Shown: one piece after another, positions 39,701 through 51,782 of the stretch
How the letters are laid out: every line of letters starts with the position of its first letter
How positions within the stretch are numbered: position 1 is the first letter of the stretch
NCBI GenBank assembly: GCA_001970955.1
Contig: MPUH01000064.1
Span: 61,681 to 125,680 of the forward strand
DNA length: 64,000 nucleotides
Origin: Stentor coeruleus
Taxonomy: Eukaryota > Ciliophora > Heterotrichea > Heterotrichida > Stentoridae
Direction: 5' to 3'
Notes under the pieces: model-generated
The model's database searches: none
The model's input: only the letters and a program-made list of their open reading frames with translations
Told to the model about the DNA's origin: nothing
Position numbers and translations under genes: made by a program

Positions 39701-42700
39701 GTTTTGACTACACAGAAAAAAACTTTGATTAAAGAAAATGCGATTTTAACACAAAATATTGTTGATTTGAAACAGAAAATACAATATTTTGATATGGAAA
39801 TTGCCAAAGCTTGTGAGGAAAATGCTGAACTGCAGAAGAAAATTGATGAAAATGAGGCAAGGCATTCTTTGTGGAAAAATAAACAAGAACTTTTAGTTAG
39901 AGAAATGGAAGAAGAAAAAGAAAAACTGTTAAGGATTATTGAAGAAACAAAAATCGATGGAGAAATGGAAGTTAAAAAAGCTCTTGAAGCTGTAGATAAC
40001 AGAGAAGAAATTATAAAAAAACTTGATAATGAAATAGAAGAATATAGAGATAAAATACAAACATTAAACCTAGCATTATCAAAGTCAGAGATTAAAAATG
40101 CAAAAGGTAAACAAAAGAAAAAAGATATGCAAGAGCATTTTACTGATCAAATCCTAGGCCTTAATAAGGAAATAAAAGATAAAGAGTCAGAAATTCATCA
40201 AGCTTCACAGAATAAAAATGTTCTTGAAAGCGAAATAAGCAAGTTACTTAAAGATAAAAAATTCCTTGAAGATAAAATCAAAGAGCTTAGCAGTCAAAAT
40301 AACGACTTACAAGAAAAGATAAAATTAACTACTGATGATATCGCTGATCAAAAAGAAAAAATCAGAAGACTAACTCATACAATCCAAGATGAAACAAATA
40401 AAACAGCAATAAACTTATCGAAACTTCAACAACTAGATGAAGATAACGAAGAAAAAGTTGCCTTAATCAATGAAATCAAAAAATCTTTAGCAAGAGCTAA
40501 TGAAGAAGCAGATAGTGAAATTTGTACCCTTAAAGCCAAAATTGCATCACTTATCTCAGAAAACCAAGAGTTAAAAAGCCAATTAGAAAACATCAAAAGT
40601 GAGTCAAAACTCTTAAAAATCCAAAGCAATGAATCAGAATCTAACCTTATAAAAATCAACTCAGACCTTACAGATGAAATAAAAAACCTTAGATTTTCTG
40701 AACTGAAACTGAAAAAAGAATTTCATGATTTTACTGTAGAATATGATGATGCTAAGTCAAGAATATCAAGATTAGATGATAAATCTGAAAGATTATGTGA
40801 AGAAAATAGGATACTCAGATTGAAACTTGAAGAAACTAGGAAAACTAATCTGGATATCACAACACAACAAGCTGGGATTATAACAGAAAATGCTAGGAAA
40901 ATTGAATTGTTACAAAATGCTCTTAATGAAACTAAGGTAAATTTTAGTCAAATTGAAATAAAACATCAAAATCATGTTAATACAACTGATGTGCAGATAC
41001 AAGAATTGACTATAAGACTTAAAGAATTTCAGACTAATTTACAGGTTGCTGATCAGGAAATTAATGAAAAAAATAATGAAATTATGAATTTGAAACAGAT
41101 AAGGGCTAAGATTGAATCAGAAAATAGGATGAATAATCAAGCACTTTCTTTAGCTAATCAAGAGATTACTCAGAAGGATATTTTAGTACAAGAATTAGAA
41201 CATCAACTTAGTACTTATAAGGATTCTTATGAGAAAGAATGTGATTTGAATGAAAATTTGAAAGGGTTTTCTGGGGATATTGCTGAAAAAAATAAAAGTT
41301 TGGAAAGGATGATTGCTAAGTTGGAGGAAGAGAATGGGAAATGCTTGGAAATGATTAAAAATCTTGAAGGACTTGTTGGAGGAAGAGAATGGGAAATGCT
41401 TAGAAATGATTAAAAATCTTGAAGGACTTGTTGAAAAGGAACAGTTGGATTTTGAAAGTGCGGTTGGGGAAAAAAATAAGCAAATTGAAGATTTAGAAGC
41501 ACAACTTGAAGAGAAATGTTGTCTTATTGATGAATTTAGTAAGGAAGCTAAAGAGGTGAAAATGGCATATATGGAATCAGAGTCTTCTTTGGTTGAAGAA
41601 AACTTAAACTTGAAGGATTTGCTTAAAAATGCTAAGATGCAAATAGAAGACCATCATCAAGAAATGGTGTCACTAAAAGAAAAGCTAGAAGAAAGCATGA
41701 AAATTATTTCAAACCTAAACAGCAAAATCTTATCCTTAGAAAATATAATAAAAAACCTTGAATCCTTAAACAAAGAAATCAGCGACGAAAAAATTGAAAA
41801 AATTTACAAAAGTAACGAAAATATTGAAAATCTTGAAAAAAAACTCGAAAACCTTTCTCAACTATCAAAAGACCTTGAACTAAAAAACGCAAGTCTTATC
41901 AAAGAAAATCAAATCGAAAAAACCTTACACAAAACCGAAATTAGTAATTTGGACTCTATGATCTCCGAACTTAAAGATGAAAATAAAAACATAAAAAAAC
42001 AACTTGAAGAATCATCAAAAATAAAACTCCAATTAAACCAAGAAGTTGAAAAACTAACAAAAGCATATGAAGAAATTAGTACAATTCTTAACAACAAAGA
42101 TGCTGATACAAATAAACTTCTTAAAGACAAAGATATCGAAATACGTAAACTTCAACACTACAAATCTGATTTAGAAGAGAAAAACAAAAGTATGACCTCT
42201 TTAAATCTTAGTCTTAATGAAAAAGCAGTTGAAGATTCTGAATTGATATCAAGTCTAAAAGATCAATTAAAAGAACTTGAAGATTCACAAAAAAGTATTG
42301 AGTCTAGGTTTTTCGAATACTCAGAAAACTCTAAAGAAATCGAAGAAGAAATCATGCTTAGAGAAAAAGAAATTGAAAGATTAACTGAATACAATAAAGA
42401 ACTTCTTTCTGTATGTAAAGATACTGAAGAGAAAAATAAAGAACTTCTAGCACTTAATGAATTCCTTCAAGAATCATCTGATAATCATAGTAAATATATC
42501 GACACATTAGAAAATAACTTAAAAGCTAGTAATGAAAAATCAAGAGCTTTAGAGAAAGTATTAGATAAAAAAGAAAGTATTATCTTGTCATTTGAAACTA
42601 CAATTGATGAGCTTAGTAAGAATTCACAGAATTTACTACAACAAAAAGAATCATTTTTAAAAGAAATTGAGAATTTAAAAACAGTATTAGATAAAACTAA

Positions 42701-45623
42701 TGAGGATTATGAAATTTTGCAAAGAGAATTTGCTAATAAAAGTCAGATTTCTGAGTCACTTGAAAATGAACTTAAAAGCCATCAAAGGACTTTAAGTGAG
42801 CATGAAAATATACAAGCACAAGCGAATAAGAAAATTTTTGAACAAACTGAGATTATAGACAATTTGCAAAAAAGCCTTAAAAAATATCAAGATATAGTTA
42901 GTAATTCAGAAAAAACTATTCAAAATCTAAACGCGATTTCTGAGAGTTTTGAAGGACAAATGGACAATTATCGTAAAGAAATTGATTTACTTAATAAGAA
43001 AATACAAAAAATTTTAGGGGAAAATGAGAGTCTTCGTAAAGACTTAAGTGAAAAGAGCGAGAAGACAGGAATGCAACAGAGTGACTTGCAAAAACATCAA
43101 AGAAGTTTATTGGAAAAAGCTAATTTGTATGAAGAATCGACTAAAAAAATAGAGGAACAAGAAGAAATCATTGAAAACTTGCAAATGGATTTAAAGAAAT
43201 ATCAAGAAGGTATTCAAGATTATGAAGGGACTATAAAAAGCTATGAAACTTCTATAATCAGTTCTAAAAAAACTATTGAAAATCTCCAATTAACCGTCAG
43301 GTCTTTAGAAGATCAAGTTGAGTCATATACAAATGAAATCGATAATTTAAAACTAACTTTAGATACCATAAAAAGACAAAATGAAACATTACAAAGAGAA
43401 CTTGACCATAAACATAATTTATCAGAAAATCTATCACATGACCTAAAATCTCATAAAGAAACTTTATCAGATAGAGAAATGGCTCATCTTTCATCACAGA
43501 AAAAACTAGAAGATGTGGCTAATTCATTACAAGAACTTCAGCAGAATCTTGTCAAAGCTGAAGAAAAAGCTTCGAGACTAGAAAAAAACAATGAAGGTCT
43601 TAGAAAAACTGTTGCATCAACAGAACAACAAGCAAAATACTATAAAAACGAATTAGAGTCTTCTAATAAATCAATCCAAGCTAGTAAAACTAGAATTGAA
43701 AATCTTCAAAAAGAACTTAATGCTAAAAACCATACAATAGAAGAACTACAAAAAGAACTTAAAAATGCAAAAAGTCATATTAGAAATAAAGATGAAACAA
43801 ATGAAGATTTCGAAAGACAACTTGTTGACCAAGAAAAAATCAATGAAAATTATGAAAAAACTATAGAAGAACAAGGAAAAACTATTGGGAAACTGCATCA
43901 GTCTAATGATGAGCTTAGAGAAAACATGCAAAAACTTGAAGGGAGAGTACATGGCAATGAAGCTGAGATTGAAGAGTTAAAAGAGAATATCAAAGAGTAC
44001 TTAGAAAAAATTGAATCAAATGAAAAAGACTTAGAAAAACAAATACAGATTGTGAAACACCTTGAAGAACAATTAAAAACATCTCAAGAAAAAAGTAAAG
44101 ATCAAGAAAACATCATCAACAAAGCACATGAGAAAATTGAAGAAATAGAAAAAGAACTAGAAAAACTAAAAAAAATAAATGAAGAACTAACAAATGATTT
44201 AGATGATTATAAAAATAGTATAAGTGAACATCAGAATATTCATGATAGCCATACAAGAAAAATATCTGATCATGCAGCGACTATAAAAAATTTGAATAAT
44301 AAAATTAGAACTGCTGAGGAAAGAGTTCAGATTGTTGAAAAAAATGCAGAAAAAATTAAATCAAATTTAGCTGAGGCTGAGAAAAAATCTAAAATTGATC
44401 AGGATCTTATTGAAAATATGAAAATTTCACTTGAAGAAAATGAACAGAAAATAGCTTTGCTTGAGAAAATAATAGAGGATCATTCTAAAGTTCCTCAGGA
44501 GGGTGAAAAAAACAATAAGGTGTTAGAAGATACTGTAAAATCTTTAGAAAGTCAAGCTGAGTTCCTACAATCAGAAGTTGAAAAAAGTGAAAATCAACTT
44601 CAAGAAGCGATAAAAGCTCTTGAGGAAAAAAACAATGAAATTAGTCAATTAGAAGAACAGTTGAAAAAAGAAGAAAAAACTTCTGCTGCTATGAAATCAC
44701 GTTTAGATAGCATTTTGAAAGAAAAAGATTCAGTAATAAGACGTAGTGAAAGTTTCAAGTTTAGCTTTGATGAGGAAAAGAAAAAAGCAGCTGGTTTAGA
44801 AAGGAAAATGACCCAGGTGCTTAAAACTTCTACAAAAGAGATTGATGACCTTAAAATTGCAGTTCAACAAAAAGAAAACGAATTAGCATCAGAAGCTACT
44901 GCCAAAGGTGAAATGGAAAAAAAACTAAACTTATTAGAAGAAGAAAACAAAAACTTACAAAGTCAAATAAGAGATTTAAATTTACAACTGAAACAGCTAG
45001 AAAAGTCTTTGGAAAATGCCCAAAAATCAAATGAGTCTACCTTAAAACAATTAAAAACTTCTCAAGAAGAAAACAAATCTCGTCCACAAACACCAGAGCT
45101 TGAATTATCAAATGCTAAACTTAAAGAAGAAATATTGGCTTTAAATAAAAACATGAACACCTTACAAATCAATATGAAAAAAGAAAAAGTTAAACTTGAA
45201 GCACTACTTTTAGATAAAGAGAAAAAACTTTCTACACAAGCGAAAAAAATGCAGATCAACATTGAAGAACTTCAGAGCAAACGTTTAGAAATTGAGTCGA
45301 AAAATGATGAAATTATGGTTAAAAAAGCTGAAATCAATAAATTACAAAAGGAAATAAATGAACTAAAACAAGCTAGAGATGGTGATGCTAATAAAGAAAT
45401 ACAACAAGAAAACCAAAGGTTACAGATTGAGATAGAAAAGGTGAAAAGATTAGAACGGGAAGCAAATCAGGTTAATAAAACTCTTTCTATGAATGTTGAA
45501 GAGTTAAATCGGATTAATGTGGAATTGCAAGATAAAATTGCAAAACTAGAACCTCAAAGTAGTGAGGTGATTGCTAAGACATCTAGAATTGGAGGTATTG
45601 ATAAAAGAAATAGACCTTTATAA
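36755..45623 (+). CDS. giant coiled-coil protein, about 2937 aa if one gene
   Basis: Two long frames, 36755-41413 and 41364-45623, meet at a 55-nt tandem duplication (41323-41377 and 41378-41432). Removing one copy restores a single frame of 2937 codons plus stop. The copies differ at one base. The N-terminal 70 residues are Pro/Ser/Lys-rich (KPETPEPVRLSRGRF); nearly everything else is E/K/L/N heptad coiled coil. There is a short break near the C-terminus with a TPELEL motif, and the end is LEPQSSEVIAKTSRIGGIDK. It is probably a long fibrous scaffold of the cytoskeleton, basal body or cortex; no family is assignable because of composition. If the duplication is real, the gene is truncated and the second frame is a separate open frame without its own promoter. 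Confidence 0.75.
41323..41432 (+). repeat. 55-nt tandem duplication breaking the giant gene's frame
   Basis: Two adjacent 55-nt units beginning ggaggaagagaatgggaaat, identical except one G/A at position 25 of the unit. 55 is not a multiple of 3, so the second copy shifts frame. It resembles the two N-marked duplications elsewhere in the window, but has no N and has one mismatch. Confidence 0.9.
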
Positions 45624-46362
45624 GTATAATATTAATTCTTTTAAATATTATTGACTATTATGATTATAGCTTTTATTTGAAACATTTTATTTTTAGTTTA
45701 TTTTGCAAGATTTTATGTTTTATTAAATAACTAGCATAGATTTTGTTATATTGAAATATGCGTTTATATAAAAACCATATCACTATAATGATTCACTTAG
45801 GGTAATTAACTATTTTATGTTATTTTAGTTTTCATATAAATATTTGAATAGTTTTTACGAAAAGTAATTTATATTCCTAAGCATTAACCAGTTATACAAA
45901 ATTATTTCAATTCCATATAAGCTTAAATATCTTTAATAACTAAAATTAATCTAATTCTTAATAACTTCTATGCACATTCATCTATTATAGAGCTTTTATA
46001 ACATTACTATCCCATAAACTTAAACTTCAAAACTCTTTAATAATAGCAAAACTTTTCATATAACAATATCTCAAACATAAATTTTCTACTACAATAATAT
46101 TCCTTGAATAAAATAAAAATTTCTCATAAAACAATAGTGAATATTTTTACTTACACAAATCAAAAATAAACATCATCCTCCCGAATCCACACATCTAAAT
46201 ACCCTCTTGTCACATATTTTTTTTAAATAAACTAGACTAGCATCAACAAAAATCTTATAACCATAGTATAAAAAACTTTTATTCTTTAGACTTCACAAAA
46301 TATAACTCCTTCAGTATAATCTACTTCCATACTAAATTTAATATAATAAGCTATTTTCCAAG
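45624..46362. other. AT-rich intergenic region
   Basis: 739 nt between tandem genes. The plus strand shifts from T/G-rich after the first gene to A/C-rich before the next. No RNA gene, repeat or open frame of note. Confidence 0.5.
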
Positions 46363-49300
46363 ATGAATCATTTTGCTGAGGAACTCAAACATAACAAGCA
46401 AGAAAGTGAAGATGCTCTAACAGTAGATCTCGTGTATTCTTTATCTCCAGAAAAAATACCCAAATACAAAAAGACTTTATTCGAATTCTATGATCTTTTA
46501 AGCAATAGCTGGATAAAAAAAAACCTAACCAAATTACGAAACTTTTCTGCGTATCTTGGCATAGGGATAAAACAGCTTCAATTTCAATCTTTGGTCCTAT
46601 TGTCAACTGAAAATAAAAACCCATCATCTTACGATTCTTCAATATCTCAACTATTAAACTATATTAGATTCGATTTAAATATCATCAATGTAGCAGGACA
46701 GGCAACATTTACGTATTTTTCTTTGAGTATTGTCTTTTCAATATTCATCATGTTTCTGCTGATTTTTTCGCAGCTTAGGGCGAAAAGAAAAGTTTTAATC
46801 AAGCCTTTTATTATTTTTATCGCTACTGTTACTTGGATAATAGAGAACTATCTTATGATACCTATGGTAATATATTCAACAATTTATATACAACATTGTT
46901 GGTTCGTGAATGATGATTATGTGATTGTTTATGATAGGAAGTTAGTATTTAATGAAGCTTTAGGATTGCTTTTTGTAATACAGTTGTGCATGTTATTTAG
47001 TTTGATATTTTTGAATACAATATTTAATTATACATCAGCTTACTCTTATGAAACTAGCTATGGTAGGGCCCATTCCTCGATATCTATAAAGCAGATTGTG
47101 TTTTTGTTTCTGATAAGCATTTTTCATATTATCGTGGACAAAAAATACTTTTTGTATATGTCAATCACAGTTGGTTCTTTTATGCTCTATAATTACATCG
47201 AATATCTCCCTTATTATTCAAATATTGACAATATGATCGATGGCGGACTTTGGCTAACTTTAACAACAAGTTCCATACTTTCTTTAATAAACGACTATAC
47301 AAGCAATGGTTTTGAGACTGTAATTTGCCTTTTAATCCTCATACCTTTCCTTTATTATCTACTTTTTGCAGGTATTAAAAAAAATCTCGAAAGAAAGTCT
47401 ATGTCTTCAGAAGACTCTCCTTATATATACGAGCTTAAAATCCGCCGTCTTTGTTTTAGTAAAAAAAAAATCGATGAAGAAACAGCAAAAAAAATCAGGA
47501 ACCTTTTTAATCAAGCGACAAAAAAGTTCATAGAATTCAAACTGATTTACATCTGGGAATGTAATTTCGAACTAAAATATAGTTGCGATTTTACTTTTGC
47601 CATGATGAAACTCCTCAAAATGGTCTTTGCATCCAAAAGACCAAGCTTCCTCCCGAAACAAGATAATATTTTCCACAGTTTCCCAGATATAGAAAGTCAA
47701 TATTTCTACTACAATTTATTTAAAAAAATCAGCAAATCCACAACATTAAAAGACTTAATTCTCCTCAAATACTTAAAGAATTTTTCCAAATCAAACCTTC
47801 TTGATGCTGATGCATGTAAAAAACTTATTGAACTTATCGATATCAACTTATCAAGTTCTCAATATTCAGCAAATATTATTTCTCAAAAATGTATAAATTT
47901 CTATAAAGCATTAATAGAAAAAGATAGGATTATGGATACATACCTTAAAAATTATGAATCTGATACAGACTCTATGACACAATATCGGAATTTTAGAGAA
48001 CAACTTTTTAGTGCTTCTGATCCTAATGTCCAATCACAAAATGATAAAATGCGTGAAAGTTTCGTTAATAAACTCCTTGGAAATAACTCAGAATTTAATT
48101 GCCCAAGGATTGTTGTTAGTGGGTATCCAAAAGAAATTGGGACTATTATTTTTATTAATACAGCTGCTGTAGAATTGTTAGGGGCACATAAATCAACTGA
48201 TATTTTGGGGTTAAATTTTTGTCATTTGATTCCCCCACCTTTTGATAAGGTTCATCAAAATGTATTAGAAAGATTTTTATTGTTTGGTAATAAGACTGAA
48301 TTGAAAAGACCTCATTTGGTTGTTTTGGATTCTGAAGGATTTTGTATTGAAGTTACTATGCAGTTTAGGCTTGCTTTTCATTCACAAGTGCCATATTTTA
48401 TTGTTGACCTTATACCAAGATTGCCTAGAGAATGTTTGGTTTTATGCTCGCCTGAAGGGAAAATATATGCTTTTTCACAGGAATTAAATGGGATTATTAC
48501 TAAAGAAATGGTAAATATTGAATTGTTACTCCCTGGGATACTTGAATACTTTGTAATCTATCCATCTAATCAAACTTTTGTGTATAAAAATGGGGATAAA
48601 AATGAAATGATTAAAAGAATTGAGCTGGTTATTGATGGGGAGATTTTGAATGTTGTTTATTTGTATGAGGATGAAAGTACGTTTAATTTTTATCATCAGG
48701 AGATGAATGAGCTGAGGAATTTTAGTAAACAGAGTTCTGTTATGAGTAAAACTAAAGATCTTAAGGTGTTTGCAAAAAAACAGTCGTTTACAAAGAGAAA
48801 AAATAGGACATCAGTAAGCGTGGAAATAAAAGCAACACTTAATGCAGTAGATAACACAGATAAAATAAATTTTCTTTCAAAAAACCTCAATTATTTCAAC
48901 TTTGGCATAACTTTACTATTTATTATATTTGCCATATCATTAACCTTAGCACAACTTTATTACACAGATAGCAAAATTTTATGTCTTATTGTCAAAGAGC
49001 TTACAACAATTAGATATTATATAACATCTATAGCATTAACTACAAGGTCAATTGAGATTTCATCAAATCATGTAACAGGTAAAAGCTATAGTCAATATGT
49101 AAATATAATTACTGAAAATGTTGGGAATATGTCGATATTATTGCATAATATGAAAGATTATTCAAGCATATATCATGTTGAAAGTGAGTTTAAAAACGAA
49201 CAAATGCTAATAATAACATCATTTCAAGGTAAGCTCAGTAGTAAGAATATAAATCTGTATGAAAGTATATTAGAATATATAAGTAAAACTGAAATGCTCA

Positions 49301-50511
49301 TCGCAAACAATTTTTCAAATTATGATGATATAGCTTATATTGAAATAAACGGAATAAACAATATATTTAACTCTATAAATACCACATCATATAAAGTTTT
49401 AGAATCAACAATCTTGAAATCCAATAAAGTTTCACAAATCCTAAGCCTTATAAAATCCATACTTTTCTTACCAATTTTAATCCTTGTTATGCTTAGTACA
49501 ATTATATTTATTCCTTTAGAAAAAATCAACATTTCTCAATGGACTATTATAAGCAACATCTCAACTCAAACTTTTCTTTTAATTAGATTAAAAACAATAG
49601 AAAGAATAAACCAATTGCATCAACCTGTTATAGATATGGAACCTACAGTATCAAGAAACAGGAAAATCTATACTGTTATATGGAAAAAATACATGTGGCT
49701 TATACTTATTTTTGCTATAATCATTATAATTTATTACTTGCTTATTAATTTTATAATTGAAGACTGTTTACTTTTTTTAATTGAATCCCAACAAAAACAC
49801 TGGTATTGGGGAGGATTACGTCGTTCGCTTATACCTAAAACATTTTTATGGTCTCGTGAAAGTTCTCTTAGTCTTTTTAATGAATCATTATATGAAAAAT
49901 TCACAGAATTACAGGAAATTAGATCAATTACTAAAGAGTTTAAAAAATGTGAAAGAGAATTGAATTATATTAATAGGAAAATTATCCATGATGTGCTTGA
50001 TTTGAATAAGTTTTTCTTTGATTTTTATGATTATTTGGATTTATATTTAGGGAGTCCTTGTGAGATTTTAAATACGGTAAGTAATTGTAGTATGAATATG
50101 ATGCAATATGGGATGCACTCTGCTATTAATATTTTTGAGTCAGATTTAGATTATTTAATGGATGTCAAAGATAATAACTGGAAGTATTTAGCACAAAAAG
50201 AGAATACAACTTATACAATGGCACAGGCTATTTTTGCGATCAATCATTTTTTTAGCGATAAAGCAGCGTTTTATTATGAGAACTATTCGAAGATTCTTAT
50301 TGAATTATGTGTCGCTTTTTGTGTAGTAAGTTTATTGTTTTATTTTTACTTCATAAGAAGAGAAATTGCTAAGATTCAAGGAATTCTTCTGAGTAGGAAC
50401 CAAATTAGCATAATGTTTAAGGATTCATCATTATACCGATCACTAAGTAGCCTTGGGGAGACAAACATTCAATCATCTCAGCAGGTTTTAACTAAAAATA
50501 TGTATCCTTAA
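46363..50511 (+). CDS. PAS-domain multi-pass membrane protein
   Basis: A single-exon protein of 1382 residues. About seven membrane segments lie in the first 340 residues (FTYFSLSIVFSIFIMFLLIF; FETVICLLILIPFLYYLLFA). A cytosolic region then leads to a PAS fold near 580-690 (RIVVSGYPKEIGTIIFINTA; LGLNFCHLIPPPFDKVH). Four further membrane segments follow, near 845-865, 1025-1050, 1110-1140 and 1310-1330. Large PAS-plus-membrane proteins of this layout are abundant in ciliates and are presumed sensory; the ligand is unknown. No kinase, cyclase or channel signature is visible. Its stop is 8 nt from the stop of the convergent CDC14 gene. Confidence 0.8.
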   Translation: MNHFAEELKHNKQESEDALTVDLVYSLSPEKIPKYKKTLFEFYDLLSNSWIKKNLTKLRNFSAYLGIGIKQLQFQSLVLLSTENKNPSSYDSSISQLLNYIRFDLNIINVAGQATFTYFSLSIVFSIFIMFLLIFSQLRAKRKVLIKPFIIFIATVTWIIENYLMIPMVIYSTIYIQHCWFVNDDYVIVYDRKLVFNEALGLLFVIQLCMLFSLIFLNTIFNYTSAYSYETSYGRAHSSISIKQIVFLFLISIFHIIVDKKYFLYMSITVGSFMLYNYIEYLPYYSNIDNMIDGGLWLTLTTSSILSLINDYTSNGFETVICLLILIPFLYYLLFAGIKKNLERKSMSSEDSPYIYELKIRRLCFSKKKIDEETAKKIRNLFNQATKKFIEFKLIYIWECNFELKYSCDFTFAMMKLLKMVFASKRPSFLPKQDNIFHSFPDIESQYFYYNLFKKISKSTTLKDLILLKYLKNFSKSNLLDADACKKLIELIDINLSSSQYSANIISQKCINFYKALIEKDRIMDTYLKNYESDTDSMTQYRNFREQLFSASDPNVQSQNDKMRESFVNKLLGNNSEFNCPRIVVSGYPKEIGTIIFINTAAVELLGAHKSTDILGLNFCHLIPPPFDKVHQNVLERFLLFGNKTELKRPHLVVLDSEGFCIEVTMQFRLAFHSQVPYFIVDLIPRLPRECLVLCSPEGKIYAFSQELNGIITKEMVNIELLLPGILEYFVIYPSNQTFVYKNGDKNEMIKRIELVIDGEILNVVYLYEDESTFNFYHQEMNELRNFSKQSSVMSKTKDLKVFAKKQSFTKRKNRTSVSVEIKATLNAVDNTDKINFLSKNLNYFNFGITLLFIIFAISLTLAQLYYTDSKILCLIVKELTTIRYYITSIALTTRSIEISSNHVTGKSYSQYVNIITENVGNMSILLHNMKDYSSIYHVESEFKNEQMLIITSFQGKLSSKNINLYESILEYISKTEMLIANNFSNYDDIAYIEINGINNIFNSINTTSYKVLESTILKSNKVSQILSLIKSILFLPILILVMLSTIIFIPLEKINISQWTIISNISTQTFLLIRLKTIERINQLHQPVIDMEPTVSRNRKIYTVIWKKYMWLILIFAIIIIIYYLLINFIIEDCLLFLIESQQKHWYWGGLRRSLIPKTFLWSRESSLSLFNESLYEKFTELQEIRSITKEFKKCERELNYINRKIIHDVLDLNKFFFDFYDYLDLYLGSPCEILNTVSNCSMNMMQYGMHSAINIFESDLDYLMDVKDNNWKYLAQKENTTYTMAQAIFAINHFFSDKAAFYYENYSKILIELCVAFCVVSLLFYFYFIRREIAKIQGILLSRNQISIMFKDSSLYRSLSSLGETNIQSSQQVLTKNMYP

Positions 50512-50519
50512 GAGGTTAA

Positions 50520-51782
50520 TTATTTATGAAATGGAGATCTTGCTGCTTGTTTCACACTACCAGGTGTGAGATTCCTAGAAGGTGATTTTGTATTAGTAAT
50601 ATTCCCTTTCACTGGACCATTGCTAGCAGTACGATAACTGCTTAAAAATGGGCTATTCGGTGCTGATTGGTTTTGTTTTTTCGCACTAACAAGCCTTTCA
50701 GCTTGTCCTGTATCCCCATAAACAGAAATATATTTTTCTTGAGGGCTCATAGACAGATCTTCTCTACTCTATATATCCATTACTTTATTTCTGTCCATAT
50801 ACTCATCTCTCCATCGTTTACATTTGCTTTCCATTTCTATCAAAAACTGTTGCTGTGGTCCAAGAACACTTCCTGGTCTACAAAGTCTAACCCATCCAAT
50901 GAAATCTGCTGCAGGAAAATTATAATGCTTCATCGCATAACACCCAATCAAAGTTCCAGTCCTCCCAAGTCCAGCCTTGCAATGTACTGCAAGTCCTTTT
51001 TCCCTTTCAGCAATACTTAAAAACTCCTGAACTATACTCTCACTAGGTACACTTCCATCTAAAAAGTACAAATCATAATGTCTTATTCCTAATCTTCTAA
51101 ACCTTTCAGCATCATAAGTTATATTGTTTAATCTGACAACCGCAGTTATACCTAATTGATGGAATAAAGGTGCATAATCTTCAGGTGTCCATACCCTAAA
51201 ACCTTCAGAATCAGTAGAAGATGGTGATGGGCAGGCAAAAGCGAGCATTTTTCCAGGGATAGCCCAATTCCAATCCCCATTTTCAACTTTTTCATAAAAC
51301 TCATAGTCTCTTAAATTAAATGTTCGCACGTTAAACCATCCTATATTAATACCGATTTCAAGACCTTTCAAAACATGAAGAAGTGTGCATTTATATGTAC
51401 ACCCTCCATAGCCAGCATCTCGAAAATCCACAAAATGAGGCAGGTTTTCAAAGACCCTCCACGCTTGTTCAGCTGTTTTTTCTAAAATTGCAATCTGGAA
51501 GGCTCCCATTAAATAAGCAGCATTTACTCGTTTTTGAGGTATAAGGGAAGTATAATGATAGATTTTATAGGTTGAATAAAGTTGGTTTTTTAATAGTCTT
51601 TCTAGCTCGACACAAAATTTGTATGTCATGCCCAGGTTTAGAGGACCAAAATCTGAGCAGAATGGCTGGTAGACTAATTCGTTGTCTATACAGAAATAAT
51701 AGGAATTTACCTGGTTTTTCGGAGGAGTTTTATCTGAGATCCAGTAAAGCTTACCTGGGATTATTTCTACTGCACTAGTCAT
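50520..51782 (-). CDS. CDC14: CDC14-type dual-specificity phosphatase (one intron)
   Basis: The frame ends at an in-frame TAG that is the last codon of a 15-nt intron (50769-50783). Splicing adds 79 residues, for 415 in total. The CDC14 layout is clear: an N-terminal inactive domain (LYWISDKTPPKN; PQKRVNAAYLMGAFQIAIL) and the catalytic domain with VRLNN and YFLDGSVPS. The active-site loop HCKAGLGRTGTL has the nucleophile Cys268 and Arg274. The Ser/Lys/Pro-rich tail (APNSPFLSSYR; TKSPSRNLTPG) carries SP/TP sites. CDC14 reverses CDK phosphorylation at mitotic exit and, in many protists, acts at centrosomes or basal bodies. All catalytic residues are intact. Confidence 0.95.
50769..50783 (-). 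other. 15-nt intron in CDC14 gene
   Basis: Sense sequence gtaatggatatatag, phase 0. It joins MDRNK to SREDLSMSPQEKY. Its TAG is a stop if unspliced, which would leave a protein lacking the tail but keeping the phosphatase domain. Confidence 0.85.

Noticed and set aside
36755-45623. Myosin heavy chain or similar for the giant coiled-coil gene
   Set aside because: No motor domain or P-loop precedes the coil; similarity would be composition only.
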